Translations under genes and position numbers: made by a program
Notes under the pieces: generated by a model
Seen by the model: only the letters and a program-made list of their open reading frames with translations
Databases searched by the model: none
What the model was told of the DNA's origin: nothing
Part shown: positions 15,635-23,616 of the stretch, one piece after another
Position numbering within the stretch: position 1 is the stretch's first letter
Layout: each line of letters opens with the position of its first letter
Origin: Phycisphaerales bacterium
GTDB lineage: Bacteria > Planctomycetota > Phycisphaerae > Phycisphaerales > UBA1924
Reading direction: 5' to 3'
Length of the DNA: 64,000 nucleotides
Assembly (NCBI GenBank): GCA_020427395.1
Contig: JAGQON010000004.1
Location: 62,001 to 126,000 of the forward strand

Positions 15635-16765
15635 ATGATGCCCAAGAATCCGATCCCCCAACTCGCCCGCGCCGCGCTGCTCGCGATCACATGCACGCTC
15701 GGCGCATGCGCTGACAAGCCGCACGACGAGAACGCCGCGCTCAAAACCACCCGCGTGCTGGGCGAGACCGGCACCCAGAACGGACAGTTCAGCTACCCAC
15801 GCGGCATGGACATCTTCGACTACAACGGCTCCACCCACGCCATCATCGTCGACAAGACCGCCCGCCTCCAGCTCATGAACCTCGAAACCGGCGAGGTCGT
15901 CGGCTGCATCCACACCCCAAAATGGGACCGCGGCAAACCCACCGGGCTCACCGTCGCACCCTCCATCCTCGACGCCAGCACCTTGGCCGTATATGTCGCT
16001 GACACGCACGAGTTCCGCGTCCTGATGTACGAGCTCCCGCTCGCCAACTCCACCGATCCGCAGCCCACCGAGCCCGACTTCCAGTTCGGCTCGTTCGGCG
16101 AGGAGCCCGGTCAGTTCATCTATCCCACCGATGTCGCCATCGCCACCAACGACGCGGGCGAGGTCAGCGAGGTCTATGTCGCCGAGTACGGCGGCAACGA
16201 CCGCATCAACCACTTTGTCGTCGATCGCTCCACCGAGCCGCCCACGATGGCCTGGAAATCGCAGATCGGCGTGCCCGGCGAAGAGATCGACGGCTCGGAC
16301 GCGCCCATCGCCTTCGCCCGCCCCCAGTCCATCGAGCTCTGGACCAACCCGACAACCAACCAGCACGAGATCGTCTTCAGCGACGCCAGCCACCACCGCA
16401 TCGGACGCGCCACGCTCGATGGGCAGCTCATCGCGTGGTACGGCGACCCGCTCGACACCTCGCCCGAGGCCTTCAAGTTCCCCTACGGGCTCACCATCCT
16501 CGAAGACCACACCGCCCTCGTCGCCGAGTTCGGCGCCAACCGAATCTCGCGCATCGATCTCGAATCGGGCGAGGTGCTTTTCCGCTATGGTGTACCGGGT
16601 AGGAGCGTCGGTGAACTGGCCCAGCCATGGGCCGTCGGCGTTGATGGGGACCAGCTCGTGATTCTCGATTCAGGCAACAGCCGACTCCAGTTCTGCACCC
16701 CGCCAACCTCGCTCGCACCAGAGTACACCCATCCCATGGCCGTGAGCAGCGGGGGCGCACCATGA
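15635..16765 (+). CDS. NHL-repeat (beta-propeller) lipoprotein
   Basis: A 376-residue protein with a lipoprotein signal (hydrophobic segment then T-L-G-A-C, Cys at about residue 25). Repeated propeller motifs follow: G-Q-F-S-Y-P-R-G-M-D-I, G-Q-F-I-Y-P-T-D-V-A-I, F-K-F-P-Y-G-L-T-I and A-Q-P-W-A-V-G-V, the pattern of six-bladed NHL domains. The stop overlaps the next start by four bases, so it is translationally coupled to the large VWA protein. It probably serves as an envelope-anchored binding scaffold for the MoxR-type system downstream. Confidence 0.75.
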   Translation: MMPKNPIPQLARAALLAITCTLGACADKPHDENAALKTTRVLGETGTQNGQFSYPRGMDIFDYNGSTHAIIVDKTARLQLMNLETGEVVGCIHTPKWDRGKPTGLTVAPSILDASTLAVYVADTHEFRVLMYELPLANSTDPQPTEPDFQFGSFGEEPGQFIYPTDVAIATNDAGEVSEVYVAEYGGNDRINHFVVDRSTEPPTMAWKSQIGVPGEEIDGSDAPIAFARPQSIELWTNPTTNQHEIVFSDASHHRIGRATLDGQLIAWYGDPLDTSPEAFKFPYGLTILEDHTALVAEFGANRISRIDLESGEVLFRYGVPGRSVGELAQPWAVGVDGDQLVILDSGNSRLQFCTPPTSLAPEYTHPMAVSSGGAP

Positions 16766-19700
16766 TGACCCAGCCCACGCTTGCCGAACTGGTGCTCGGC
16801 CCGATCCAGTTCCAACGCGAGATCTACCTCGTCCTCGTCCCCGCCCTGGCGCTGCTCACGATCTTCATCGCCCGCAAATCCATCTCCGGGCTCGGCAAGG
16901 GCTCACGCCTGGCCGCCCTGATCGTCCGCCTCCTCGCCATCGCCCTCATCGTCGGCGCACTCGCCGAGCCCTCCATCCGTGACCAATCCAAGGATGTCGG
17001 TGTCACCGTCATCGTCGACGCCTCCCGCTCCATTCCCATCGGTGCCCAAGAGCAGATCGACAACTACATCATCCAGTCCCAGGACGGCTCGCGCAAGCCA
17101 GACGATCAGCTCGGTGTCATCACCGTCGCCGAGAACGCCTACTCGCAGGCCAATGTCTCCCGCGCCACCTCACGCGTCGAACGACAGTTCATCGGCGGCA
17201 CCGACGGCACCAACCTCATGTCGGGCGTCTCGCTCGCCATCGCCTCGGCACCAGAATCACTCGCCAACCGCATCGTCCTGATCTCCGACGGCAACGAGAC
17301 CGACGGCTCGCTCCTCCGCGCAGCCCAGGCCGCCAAAGCGCAGGGCATCCCCATCGATATCCTCCCCGTCGAGTTCGCCTACGCCGATGAGGTCATCGTC
17401 GAGAATGTCCAGGTCCCCGCCAACGCCCGCGTTGGCGAGACCATCACGCTCAAGGTCGTCATCAACTCGACCCAGCCCGCCGCCGGGCGATTGCTGATCT
17501 CCCAGAACGGCACACTTATCGACATCAACCCGGCCGACGAGACCGAGCTGGGCAAGATCGTCGAGCTCAACCCCGGACGCAATGTCCTCAGCGTCGCCAT
17601 CGAGATCTCCCGCCCCGGCGCCATCAGCTATGACGCCGTCTTCGAACCACTCACCGGGCTCACCGCCGACGGCAACTCAACCGGCCGCCTCGGCGACTCC
17701 ATCACCGAGAACAACCGCGGCACCGCCATCACCTTCGTCGAGTCCAAGGGCACCGTACTCATCGTCGCCGACGATCCCAACGAGGCCGTGCGCTTCGAGG
17801 ATGTCCTCGCCCGCGCCAAGGTCCAGTCTCAGCGCATCACCTCCTCCCAGTTCCCAACCTCGCTCCCCGAGCTCGCCTCATACGAGGGCGTCGTCCTCCT
17901 CAACCAGTCCGCCTACTCCTACTCCGAAGCACAGCAGGAGCTCATCCGCCAGTATGTCAAGGACACTGGCGGCGGGCTCGTCATGGTCGGCGGCCCGGAG
18001 TCCTTCGGCGCCGGCGGCTGGATCGGCTCGCCCCTCGCCGACGCGCTCCCCATCCGCCTCGACCCGCCCCAGAAACGGCAGATGCCCCGAGGCGCCCTCG
18101 CCCTCGTCATCCACTCCGTCGAGATCCCCAACGGCGTCTACCACGGCAAGGAAATCTGCAACGCCGCCGTCGATGCACTCTCACGCCTCGACCTCGTCGG
18201 CATCATCGAGTTCCAGGGCCTGGGCGGCACCGACTGGGTCTACCCCCTCTCGCCCGTCGGTGATCGCTCCGCGGTCAAGCGCGCCATCCAGAACCTCACC
18301 TTCGGTGACATGCCCAGCTTTGATCCGTCGCTTCAGCTCGCACTGTCGGGGCTCCAGAACGCCGCCGCCGGTCAGAAGCACTGCATCGTCATCTCCGACG
18401 GCGACCCCTCCCTTTCACGCTCGCTCCTGCGGCAGTTCCAGCAGTCTGGCATCACCATCTCCGCCGTCGGCGTCAACCCGCACTCACCAACCGATACCAA
18501 CACACTGCGCACCATGGCCCGCATGACCGGCGGCACCTACTACGCCGTCGGCAACAACGCGCTGGCCACCCTCCCCCAGATCTTCATCAAGGAAGCCCAG
18601 ACCATCCGGCGCGCACTCATCTGGGAGGGCGAAGCATTCGCACCCGCACGCACCGGCGTCCCCGCCGAAACCATGCGCGGCATATCCGCCGTCCCGCCCA
18701 TCGAGGGCTATGTCGTCGCCGCAGAACGCGAAGGACTCTCACTCGTCACCCTGCGCGGCAAGGAAGAAGACCCCATCGCCGCCCAGTGGCAGTACGGCCT
18801 CGGACGCGTCGTCACCTTCACCTCCGACGCATCGACACGATGGGCCTCCGCGTGGGTCGCCTGGCCCGGCTTCTCCCAGTTCTGGGAACAGCACATCCGC
18901 TGGACCATGCGCCCCTCCGGCGACGCCACCCTCCGCGTCTCCACCGAGAACATCGGCGAAAAAACCCGCGTCATCATCGAGGCCTTCGACCCCGACGGCG
19001 AACGACTCAACTTTGCCGACTTCCGCGCCCGCACCGCCACGCCCGACGGCGAGGGCATCAATGTCGAGGTCCAGCAGGTCGGCCCGGGACGCTACGAGGG
19101 CGAGTTCAACTCCGCCGACGCGGGCGCCTATGTCGTCAACCTCCAGTACCGCGCACCCGGCAGCGACGGCAACCTGATCGAGGGCAGCGCCCAGGCCGCC
19201 GTCACACGCCCATTCGCCGACGAGTTCAAGGCACTCGAAACCAACCTCCCCCTCCTCAAGCAGGTCGCCTCCATCACCGGCGGGCGCGAGCTCCCCGCAG
19301 ACCCAACACTCGCCGACCTCTGGTCACGCACCGGCCTCGACATGCCCGTCGCCCTCACGCCCGCGTGGCTCCTCTTCGCCATTATCGGCATCGGCATCTT
19401 CCTGCTCGATGTCGCCGTCCGGCGCGTGAGAATTGACCCTGCCATGATCGCCGCGTTCGTGCGCCGCGGCGCGACCAAGGAAACCGCCAAGAGCGAGGCC
19501 TCCACAGAGGCCATGCGCATGGCCCGCTCCCGCGCCCAGTCCCGAACCGGCGACGACCGCAAGCAGCAGTCCTCCCGCAAGTTCGAGGCCTCGCCCGAAC
19601 GCGCCAAGTCCTCCGAACCCGTCGCGCTCAGCGGCGAAGAGGAATCCGACAAGCCGACCATCGGCAAACCCAAGAAGACCGTCGAGAAGCCCAAGGACGA

Positions 19701-19779
19701 GCCAATCGACTCACTGTCCGCGCTGCGAGCCGCAAAGAAGCGCGCCCGCGACGACATGAACAACAACGAAAACGACTGA
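16762..19779 (+). CDS. Large membrane protein with von Willebrand factor A and GATase-like domains
   Basis: A 1005-residue protein: two N-terminal membrane segments (about residues 22-38 and 50-66), a VWA domain starting V-T-V-I-V-D-A-S-R-S with a D-x-S-x-S MIDAS motif, and then a class I glutamine-amidotransferase-like core around G-G-L-V-M-V-G-G-P-E-S-F (about residue 405). A second VWA-like segment with I-V-I-S-D-G-D-P-S follows. A late membrane segment near residue 870 precedes a charged tail of about 110 residues rich in K, E and S. Such proteins accompany MoxR ATPases and DUF58 proteins. It starts inside the lipoprotein stop codon (ATGA overlap). Confidence 0.8.
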   Translation: MMTQPTLAELVLGPIQFQREIYLVLVPALALLTIFIARKSISGLGKGSRLAALIVRLLAIALIVGALAEPSIRDQSKDVGVTVIVDASRSIPIGAQEQIDNYIIQSQDGSRKPDDQLGVITVAENAYSQANVSRATSRVERQFIGGTDGTNLMSGVSLAIASAPESLANRIVLISDGNETDGSLLRAAQAAKAQGIPIDILPVEFAYADEVIVENVQVPANARVGETITLKVVINSTQPAAGRLLISQNGTLIDINPADETELGKIVELNPGRNVLSVAIEISRPGAISYDAVFEPLTGLTADGNSTGRLGDSITENNRGTAITFVESKGTVLIVADDPNEAVRFEDVLARAKVQSQRITSSQFPTSLPELASYEGVVLLNQSAYSYSEAQQELIRQYVKDTGGGLVMVGGPESFGAGGWIGSPLADALPIRLDPPQKRQMPRGALALVIHSVEIPNGVYHGKEICNAAVDALSRLDLVGIIEFQGLGGTDWVYPLSPVGDRSAVKRAIQNLTFGDMPSFDPSLQLALSGLQNAAAGQKHCIVISDGDPSLSRSLLRQFQQSGITISAVGVNPHSPTDTNTLRTMARMTGGTYYAVGNNALATLPQIFIKEAQTIRRALIWEGEAFAPARTGVPAETMRGISAVPPIEGYVVAAEREGLSLVTLRGKEEDPIAAQWQYGLGRVVTFTSDASTRWASAWVAWPGFSQFWEQHIRWTMRPSGDATLRVSTENIGEKTRVIIEAFDPDGERLNFADFRARTATPDGEGINVEVQQVGPGRYEGEFNSADAGAYVVNLQYRAPGSDGNLIEGSAQAAVTRPFADEFKALETNLPLLKQVASITGGRELPADPTLADLWSRTGLDMPVALTPAWLLFAIIGIGIFLLDVAVRRVRIDPAMIAAFVRRGATKETAKSEASTEAMRMARSRAQSRTGDDRKQQSSRKFEASPERAKSSEPVALSGEEESDKPTIGKPKKTVEKPKDEPIDSLSALRAAKKRARDDMNNNEND

Positions 19780-19818
19780 AACCACGCGCAAGCGTTCCAT
19801 TATCCATAGGAGCCCACC

Positions 19819-20874
<1,056 letters not shown>

Positions 20875-20879
20875 GACCT

Positions 20880-20926
20880 GTACGCAAAGGCAGCAGAGGG
20901 CGCCGAGGACGCAAAGAAGAGGAAGT
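20880..20926 (+). repeat. Left 47-bp terminal inverted repeat
   Basis: Starts GTACGCAAAGGCAGCAGAGG; differs from the reverse complement of the right end at five positions, four of them A/G or C/T transitions. Confidence 0.85.
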
Positions 20927-20943
20927 ATTGAGGTAAGAGCCGA

Positions 20944-21357
20944 ATGTCGAAACAGGAATTGCCACAACACATCAATCAGCTCAGCCACGAAATCATCGGC
21001 TGCGCGATCGAGGTGCACAAGCAGCTCGGGCCCGGCCTCCTCGAATCCGTCTACGAAGCCGCCCTCTGCCACGAACTCGACCTCGCAGACATCCCATACC
21101 AACAACAAGTCTCCTTCCAAGGCGAGTACAAGGGCAAACCACTCCCCATCCAGCGCATCGATCTGATCGTCGCCGACCAGATCATCCTCGAACTCAAGTC
21201 AACCCGCGCCGTCGAAGACGCACACCTCGCCCAACTCGTCTCCTATCTCCTCCTCACAGACAAGCCACTCGGATTACTGATCAACTTCAACGCTCCAACC
21301 ATCCAGAAAGGCCTCCATCGCAGAATCAACTCCCGCGCATCAAGTCTCCACCCCTGA
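20944..21357 (+). CDS. GxxExxY protein (PD-(D/E)XK nuclease-like)
   Basis: A 137-residue protein. The name-giving motif is G-P-G-L-L-E-S-V-Y-E-A-A-L at about residues 29-41; the nuclease-type core R-I-D-L-I-V-A-D-Q-I-I-L-E-L-K-S at about 75-91 supplies the Asp and the E-x-K of a PD-(D/E)XK site, so the active site looks complete. N-terminal I-N-Q-L-S-H-E-I-I-G-C-A-I-E-V-H-K is the family helix. Biological role is unknown. The stop codon touches the right inverted repeat, so gene and repeats form a compact unit. Confidence 0.88.
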   Translation: MSKQELPQHINQLSHEIIGCAIEVHKQLGPGLLESVYEAALCHELDLADIPYQQQVSFQGEYKGKPLPIQRIDLIVADQIILELKSTRAVEDAHLAQLVSYLLLTDKPLGLLINFNAPTIQKGLHRRINSRASSLHP

Positions 21358-21403
21358 CTTCCTCTTCTCTGCGTCCTCAGCGCCCTCTGCCCCCTCTGCG
21401 TAC
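21357..21403 (-). repeat. Right 47-bp terminal inverted repeat
   Basis: Reverse complement begins GTACGCAGAGGGGGCAGAGG. It starts at the last base of the GxxExxY stop codon and ends 17 bases before the DUF58 start codon, so it overlaps the region where that gene's ribosome site would be. Confidence 0.85.
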
Positions 21404-21420
21404 CAAAAAAGAAACACCAC

Positions 21421-22368
21421 ATGCTCAGATCCGAAAACCCAACCCGCCCCGCCACCATCGACGAGCTCCTCTCCTCGGACCTCATCGCCAAGGTCTCCCA
21501 GCTCGATGTCACCTCGCGCAAGATCTTCGCCGGCAAGCTCAAGGGCGAACGCCGCTCAAAGAAACGAGGCGAGTCCGTCGAGTTCGCCGACCACCGCCCC
21601 TACGCCATCGGCGACGACCTCCGACACATCGACTGGAACATCTACGGCCGCCTCGACCGATTCTTCATGAAACTCTTCATGGAAGAGGAAGACCTCTCCC
21701 TCCACATCGTCATCGATGCCTCCGCCTCCACCGACTGCGGCACACCCAACAAGTTCTACTACATGCAACAAGTCGCCATGGCCCTCGGGTACATCGGGCT
21801 CATTAATCTGAATCGCGTCGCCGTCACCGCCGTGGGGCTCCGCGACGAGCTCGTCATCCCCGGCGGTGAAAAATCAATCGCAGGTAACATCCGCGACCTC
21901 AGAGGCCGCCGCCGAACACACGACCTTGCCCGCTTCCTCTGCTCAATCGCCCCCGAGTCCGGCACCGACTTCGCACAGGCCTGCAAACGCATCGCCATGA
22001 CCCGCCGAGGAAAGGGCGTCATGATCGTCCTCTCCGACTTCTTCATGAAAGAAGGCTACGAAACAGGGCTCCGACTCTTGGTCGGTCGCGGGTACGATGT
22101 CTTTGCCATCCAGACCCTGTCGCCGCAGGAAGTAAACCCCGACATCGCCGGCGACCTCCAACTCCGCGACATCGAAGACAACGACATGGCCGAGGTCACC
22201 ATCTCCGCGCCCCTGCTCAAGAAGTACAAAGAGAACCTCGCCGCCTACTGCGAGGACCTCCGAAACTTCTGCGCCCGCCGAGAGATCTCCGCCCTCACCA
22301 TCCAAACCGACACCCCCATCGACACCCTCCTCCTCGACTACATGCGAAAGCGAGGGCTGCTGCGGTGA
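21421..22368 (+). CDS. DUF58-domain protein
   Basis: A 315-residue soluble protein with the DUF58 signature R-P-Y-A-I-G-D-D-L-R-H-I-D-W-N at about residues 60-74, followed by a VWA-like strand and MIDAS-type motif I-V-I-D-A-S-A-S at about 96-103. DUF58 proteins are encoded beside MoxR ATPases and are presumed partners or clients. Here the MoxR gene is upstream but separated by the GxxExxY cassette. The product ends in the overlap with the next gene's GTG start. Confidence 0.9.
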   Translation: MLRSENPTRPATIDELLSSDLIAKVSQLDVTSRKIFAGKLKGERRSKKRGESVEFADHRPYAIGDDLRHIDWNIYGRLDRFFMKLFMEEEDLSLHIVIDASASTDCGTPNKFYYMQQVAMALGYIGLINLNRVAVTAVGLRDELVIPGGEKSIAGNIRDLRGRRRTHDLARFLCSIAPESGTDFAQACKRIAMTRRGKGVMIVLSDFFMKEGYETGLRLLVGRGYDVFAIQTLSPQEVNPDIAGDLQLRDIEDNDMAEVTISAPLLKKYKENLAAYCEDLRNFCARREISALTIQTDTPIDTLLLDYMRKRGLLR

Positions 22369-22802
22369 GTAAAACGGCCGGCACCATCATCTCGACGAGC
22401 ATTGTCTGGATCATCCTGATTGTGTTGGCGATCTCAGTCCGGCCAGCGTTATCTGTGCCTTCCACGATCGTTCGAGTGAATGTTGAGAACACGACACATC
22501 AAACGATGAGAGTGGCATTTTTCGTTTCTGATGGAAAGACAGTCGGCTCAGTCGTGTCCGCCGGTGAGACGACAGAGTGCATCTTGTTTGAGGGCGAGCT
22601 TTCAAACCCGACAGCGCCTCAATCTGTGCACATTGTTGTCGTAGATGAAGGTACCGATCTCATCCTCAATAAAGAGTACGGCATCTCAAGGTCACAAGAC
22701 GGCTTCGCACTGTACCCTTCATCACTGGTGATCAAGGAGCCCATAGAGGGTGAGATACAGAAGCAAGTTGAAGTCACAATGAGCGAAGGAGTCACCCAAT
22801 GA
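22365..22802 (+). CDS. Small single-pass membrane protein, function unknown
   Basis: A 145-residue protein starting at GTG 22365 inside the DUF58 stop codon. One N-terminal membrane segment (I-V-W-I-I-L-I-V-L-A-I-S-V) anchors a domain with beta-strand character (V-R-V-N-V-E-N-T-T-H-Q-T-M-R-V-A-F-F), possibly a small immunoglobulin-like or transthyretin-like fold. The GC content and codon choice are lower than in the surrounding operon. The tight overlap implies co-translation with DUF58. Its stop overlaps the first copy of a 33-bp direct repeat. Confidence 0.6.
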   Translation: MSKTAGTIISTSIVWIILIVLAISVRPALSVPSTIVRVNVENTTHQTMRVAFFVSDGKTVGSVVSAGETTECILFEGELSNPTAPQSVHIVVVDEGTDLILNKEYGISRSQDGFALYPSSLVIKEPIEGEIQKQVEVTMSEGVTQ

Positions 22803-22820
22803 CCTTCGCCGACCCCATGC
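22788..22820 (+). repeat. 33-bp direct repeat, copy 1
   Basis: GGAGTCACCCAATGACCTTC and 13 more bases; identical at 30 of 33 positions to 23584-23616, where it contains the ribosome site and start codon of the BatA-like gene. Here the copied ATG at 22799 leads into repeats, not a gene. Confidence 0.85.
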
Positions 22821-22832
22821 CCATCCCACTCG

Positions 22833-22876
22833 CCTCCCCCGCGCCTGCGGGGGAGGTGGCACGGCCGCAGGCCGTG
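22833..22876. repeat. Paired hairpins of the CTCCCCCGC...GCGGGGGAG type
   Basis: CCTCCCCCGC (22833-22842) pairs with GCGGGGGAGG (22847-22856); directly after it CACGGCC pairs with GGCCGTG (22860-22876). Confidence 0.75.
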
Positions 22877-22963
22877 ACGGAGGGGGATCTTTCTTCGTGC
22901 CTTCCCCGCCCAACGATCAGGTGGTCCGCCTCCGGCGGAACGGATGGGGTCTCCTCCCCCTCC

Positions 22964-23092
22964 GGGTGCCACGGGTTGACCCGTAGGGCAACCCGTGAGC
23001 CGGGTAGTCCATCGGCGTCCGATCATTCAAATGCCCAGGTTGTGCGGAGGGCACGGGTTGTCCGTCTCCGACGGAGCAACCCGTGGCACCCC
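22964..23092. repeat. Double-hairpin REP-like element, type B
   Basis: Same plan as type A: GGGTGC head, hairpin 1 CACGGGTTG (22970-22978) with CAACCCGTG (22989-22997), linker, hairpin 2 CACGGGTTG (23052-23060) with CAACCCGTG (23077-23085) and an inner TCCGT/ACGGA stem, GCACCC tail. The stem sequence differs from type A although the architecture is the same. Confidence 0.8.
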
Positions 23093-23100
23093 AAAATCAA

Positions 23101-23148
23101 CAACCCCCTCCCCTCCCCAAGAGGGGTTGCAGGGGAAACCTCCCCTGC
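23101..23148. repeat. Two overlapping small palindromes
   Basis: CAACCCC (23101-23107) with GGGGTTG (23123-23129), then GCAGGGG (23129-23135) with CCCCTGC (23142-23148). Confidence 0.65.
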
Positions 23149-23205
23149 ACAAGCGATCACGGCCAGCGAAACAAGTACCATCCATCGAAAGCAGGGACAA
23201 CTGCG

Positions 23206-23598
23206 ATGACAAGCAATCATCGAAATCCAGCTTCCGCGCCCGGCTTTGCTGTTCTGCCGTTCATTCCAAAGGCCGGACTCTGCATTCTGTTCACGATTTA
23301 CAACGGCTGGTTTGCATTCCAAGCTATCCGTCATTGGGTGGCCGGCACGCTTGATCAGATCCAGGCGGATGACGGGTTCGACTTCGTGCTTGGTATTTTG
23401 GGCGGTGCCTTCATTTGCTGTGCGGGAGTATTCCTAGCCTCGGAGGTTGTCGCTGATATGAAAGAACATCAAAGCGGCCGCCCATTCCGAGGTGCGTATG
23501 TTCCCAAAGCATGCATCGGTATCTGCATTCTTTCATACCTCACATCACTTGCAGTGTATGTGTACAACTGGTTCTTCCTGAGAGGAGCCACCCCATGA
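23206..23598 (+). CDS. Small membrane protein with three hydrophobic segments
   Basis: A 130-residue protein from ATG 23206. Hydrophobic stretches: F-A-V-L-P-F-I...L-C-I-L-F-T-I (about residues 15-32), F-V-L-G-I-L-G-G-A-F-I-C-C-A-G-V-F-L-A (about 60-78) and C-I-G-I-C-I-L-S-Y-L-T-S-L-A-V-Y-V-Y-N-W (about 104-123). No family recognised. Lower GC than the operon genes around it. Its stop overlaps the BatA-like start by four bases, so translation is coupled. It lies between the two copies of the 33-bp direct repeat and may have entered with them. Confidence 0.6.
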   Translation: MTSNHRNPASAPGFAVLPFIPKAGLCILFTIYNGWFAFQAIRHWVAGTLDQIQADDGFDFVLGILGGAFICCAGVFLASEVVADMKEHQSGRPFRGAYVPKACIGICILSYLTSLAVYVYNWFFLRGATP

Positions 23599-23616
23599 CC
23601 TTCGCCGCCCCCATGC
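23584..23616 (+). repeat. 33-bp direct repeat, copy 2
   Basis: GGAGCCACCCCATGACCTTC and 13 more bases; includes the functional ribosome site and start codon of the BatA-like gene at 23595. Confidence 0.85.

Larger units (their letters stand above)
20880..21403. mobile_element. 524-bp GxxExxY cassette with 47-bp terminal inverted repeats
   Basis: The two ends are inverted copies of each other at 42 of 47 positions (20880-20926 and 21357-21403) and enclose one gene for a GxxExxY protein. It sits between moxR and the DUF58 gene, which are normally neighbours, without breaking either. Both outer ends carry GTAC. No transposase is encoded, so mobilisation would need a helper enzyme, or the GxxExxY nuclease fold itself takes part. 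Confidence 0.75.
22803..23205. other. Gene-free stretch filled with REP-like palindromes
   Basis: The 403 bases between two small membrane-protein genes hold at least three kinds of palindromic element (22833-22876, 22964-23092, 23101-23148). An open frame from 22799 crosses all of them but encodes only repeat-derived low-complexity sequence, so I do not call it a gene. Confidence 0.75.

Noticed and set aside
22799..23209. 136-codon + strand ORF starting with the same codons as the BatA-like gene
   Set aside because: It runs through three families of palindromic repeat; only the first eight codons are gene-like, because of the 33-bp direct repeat.
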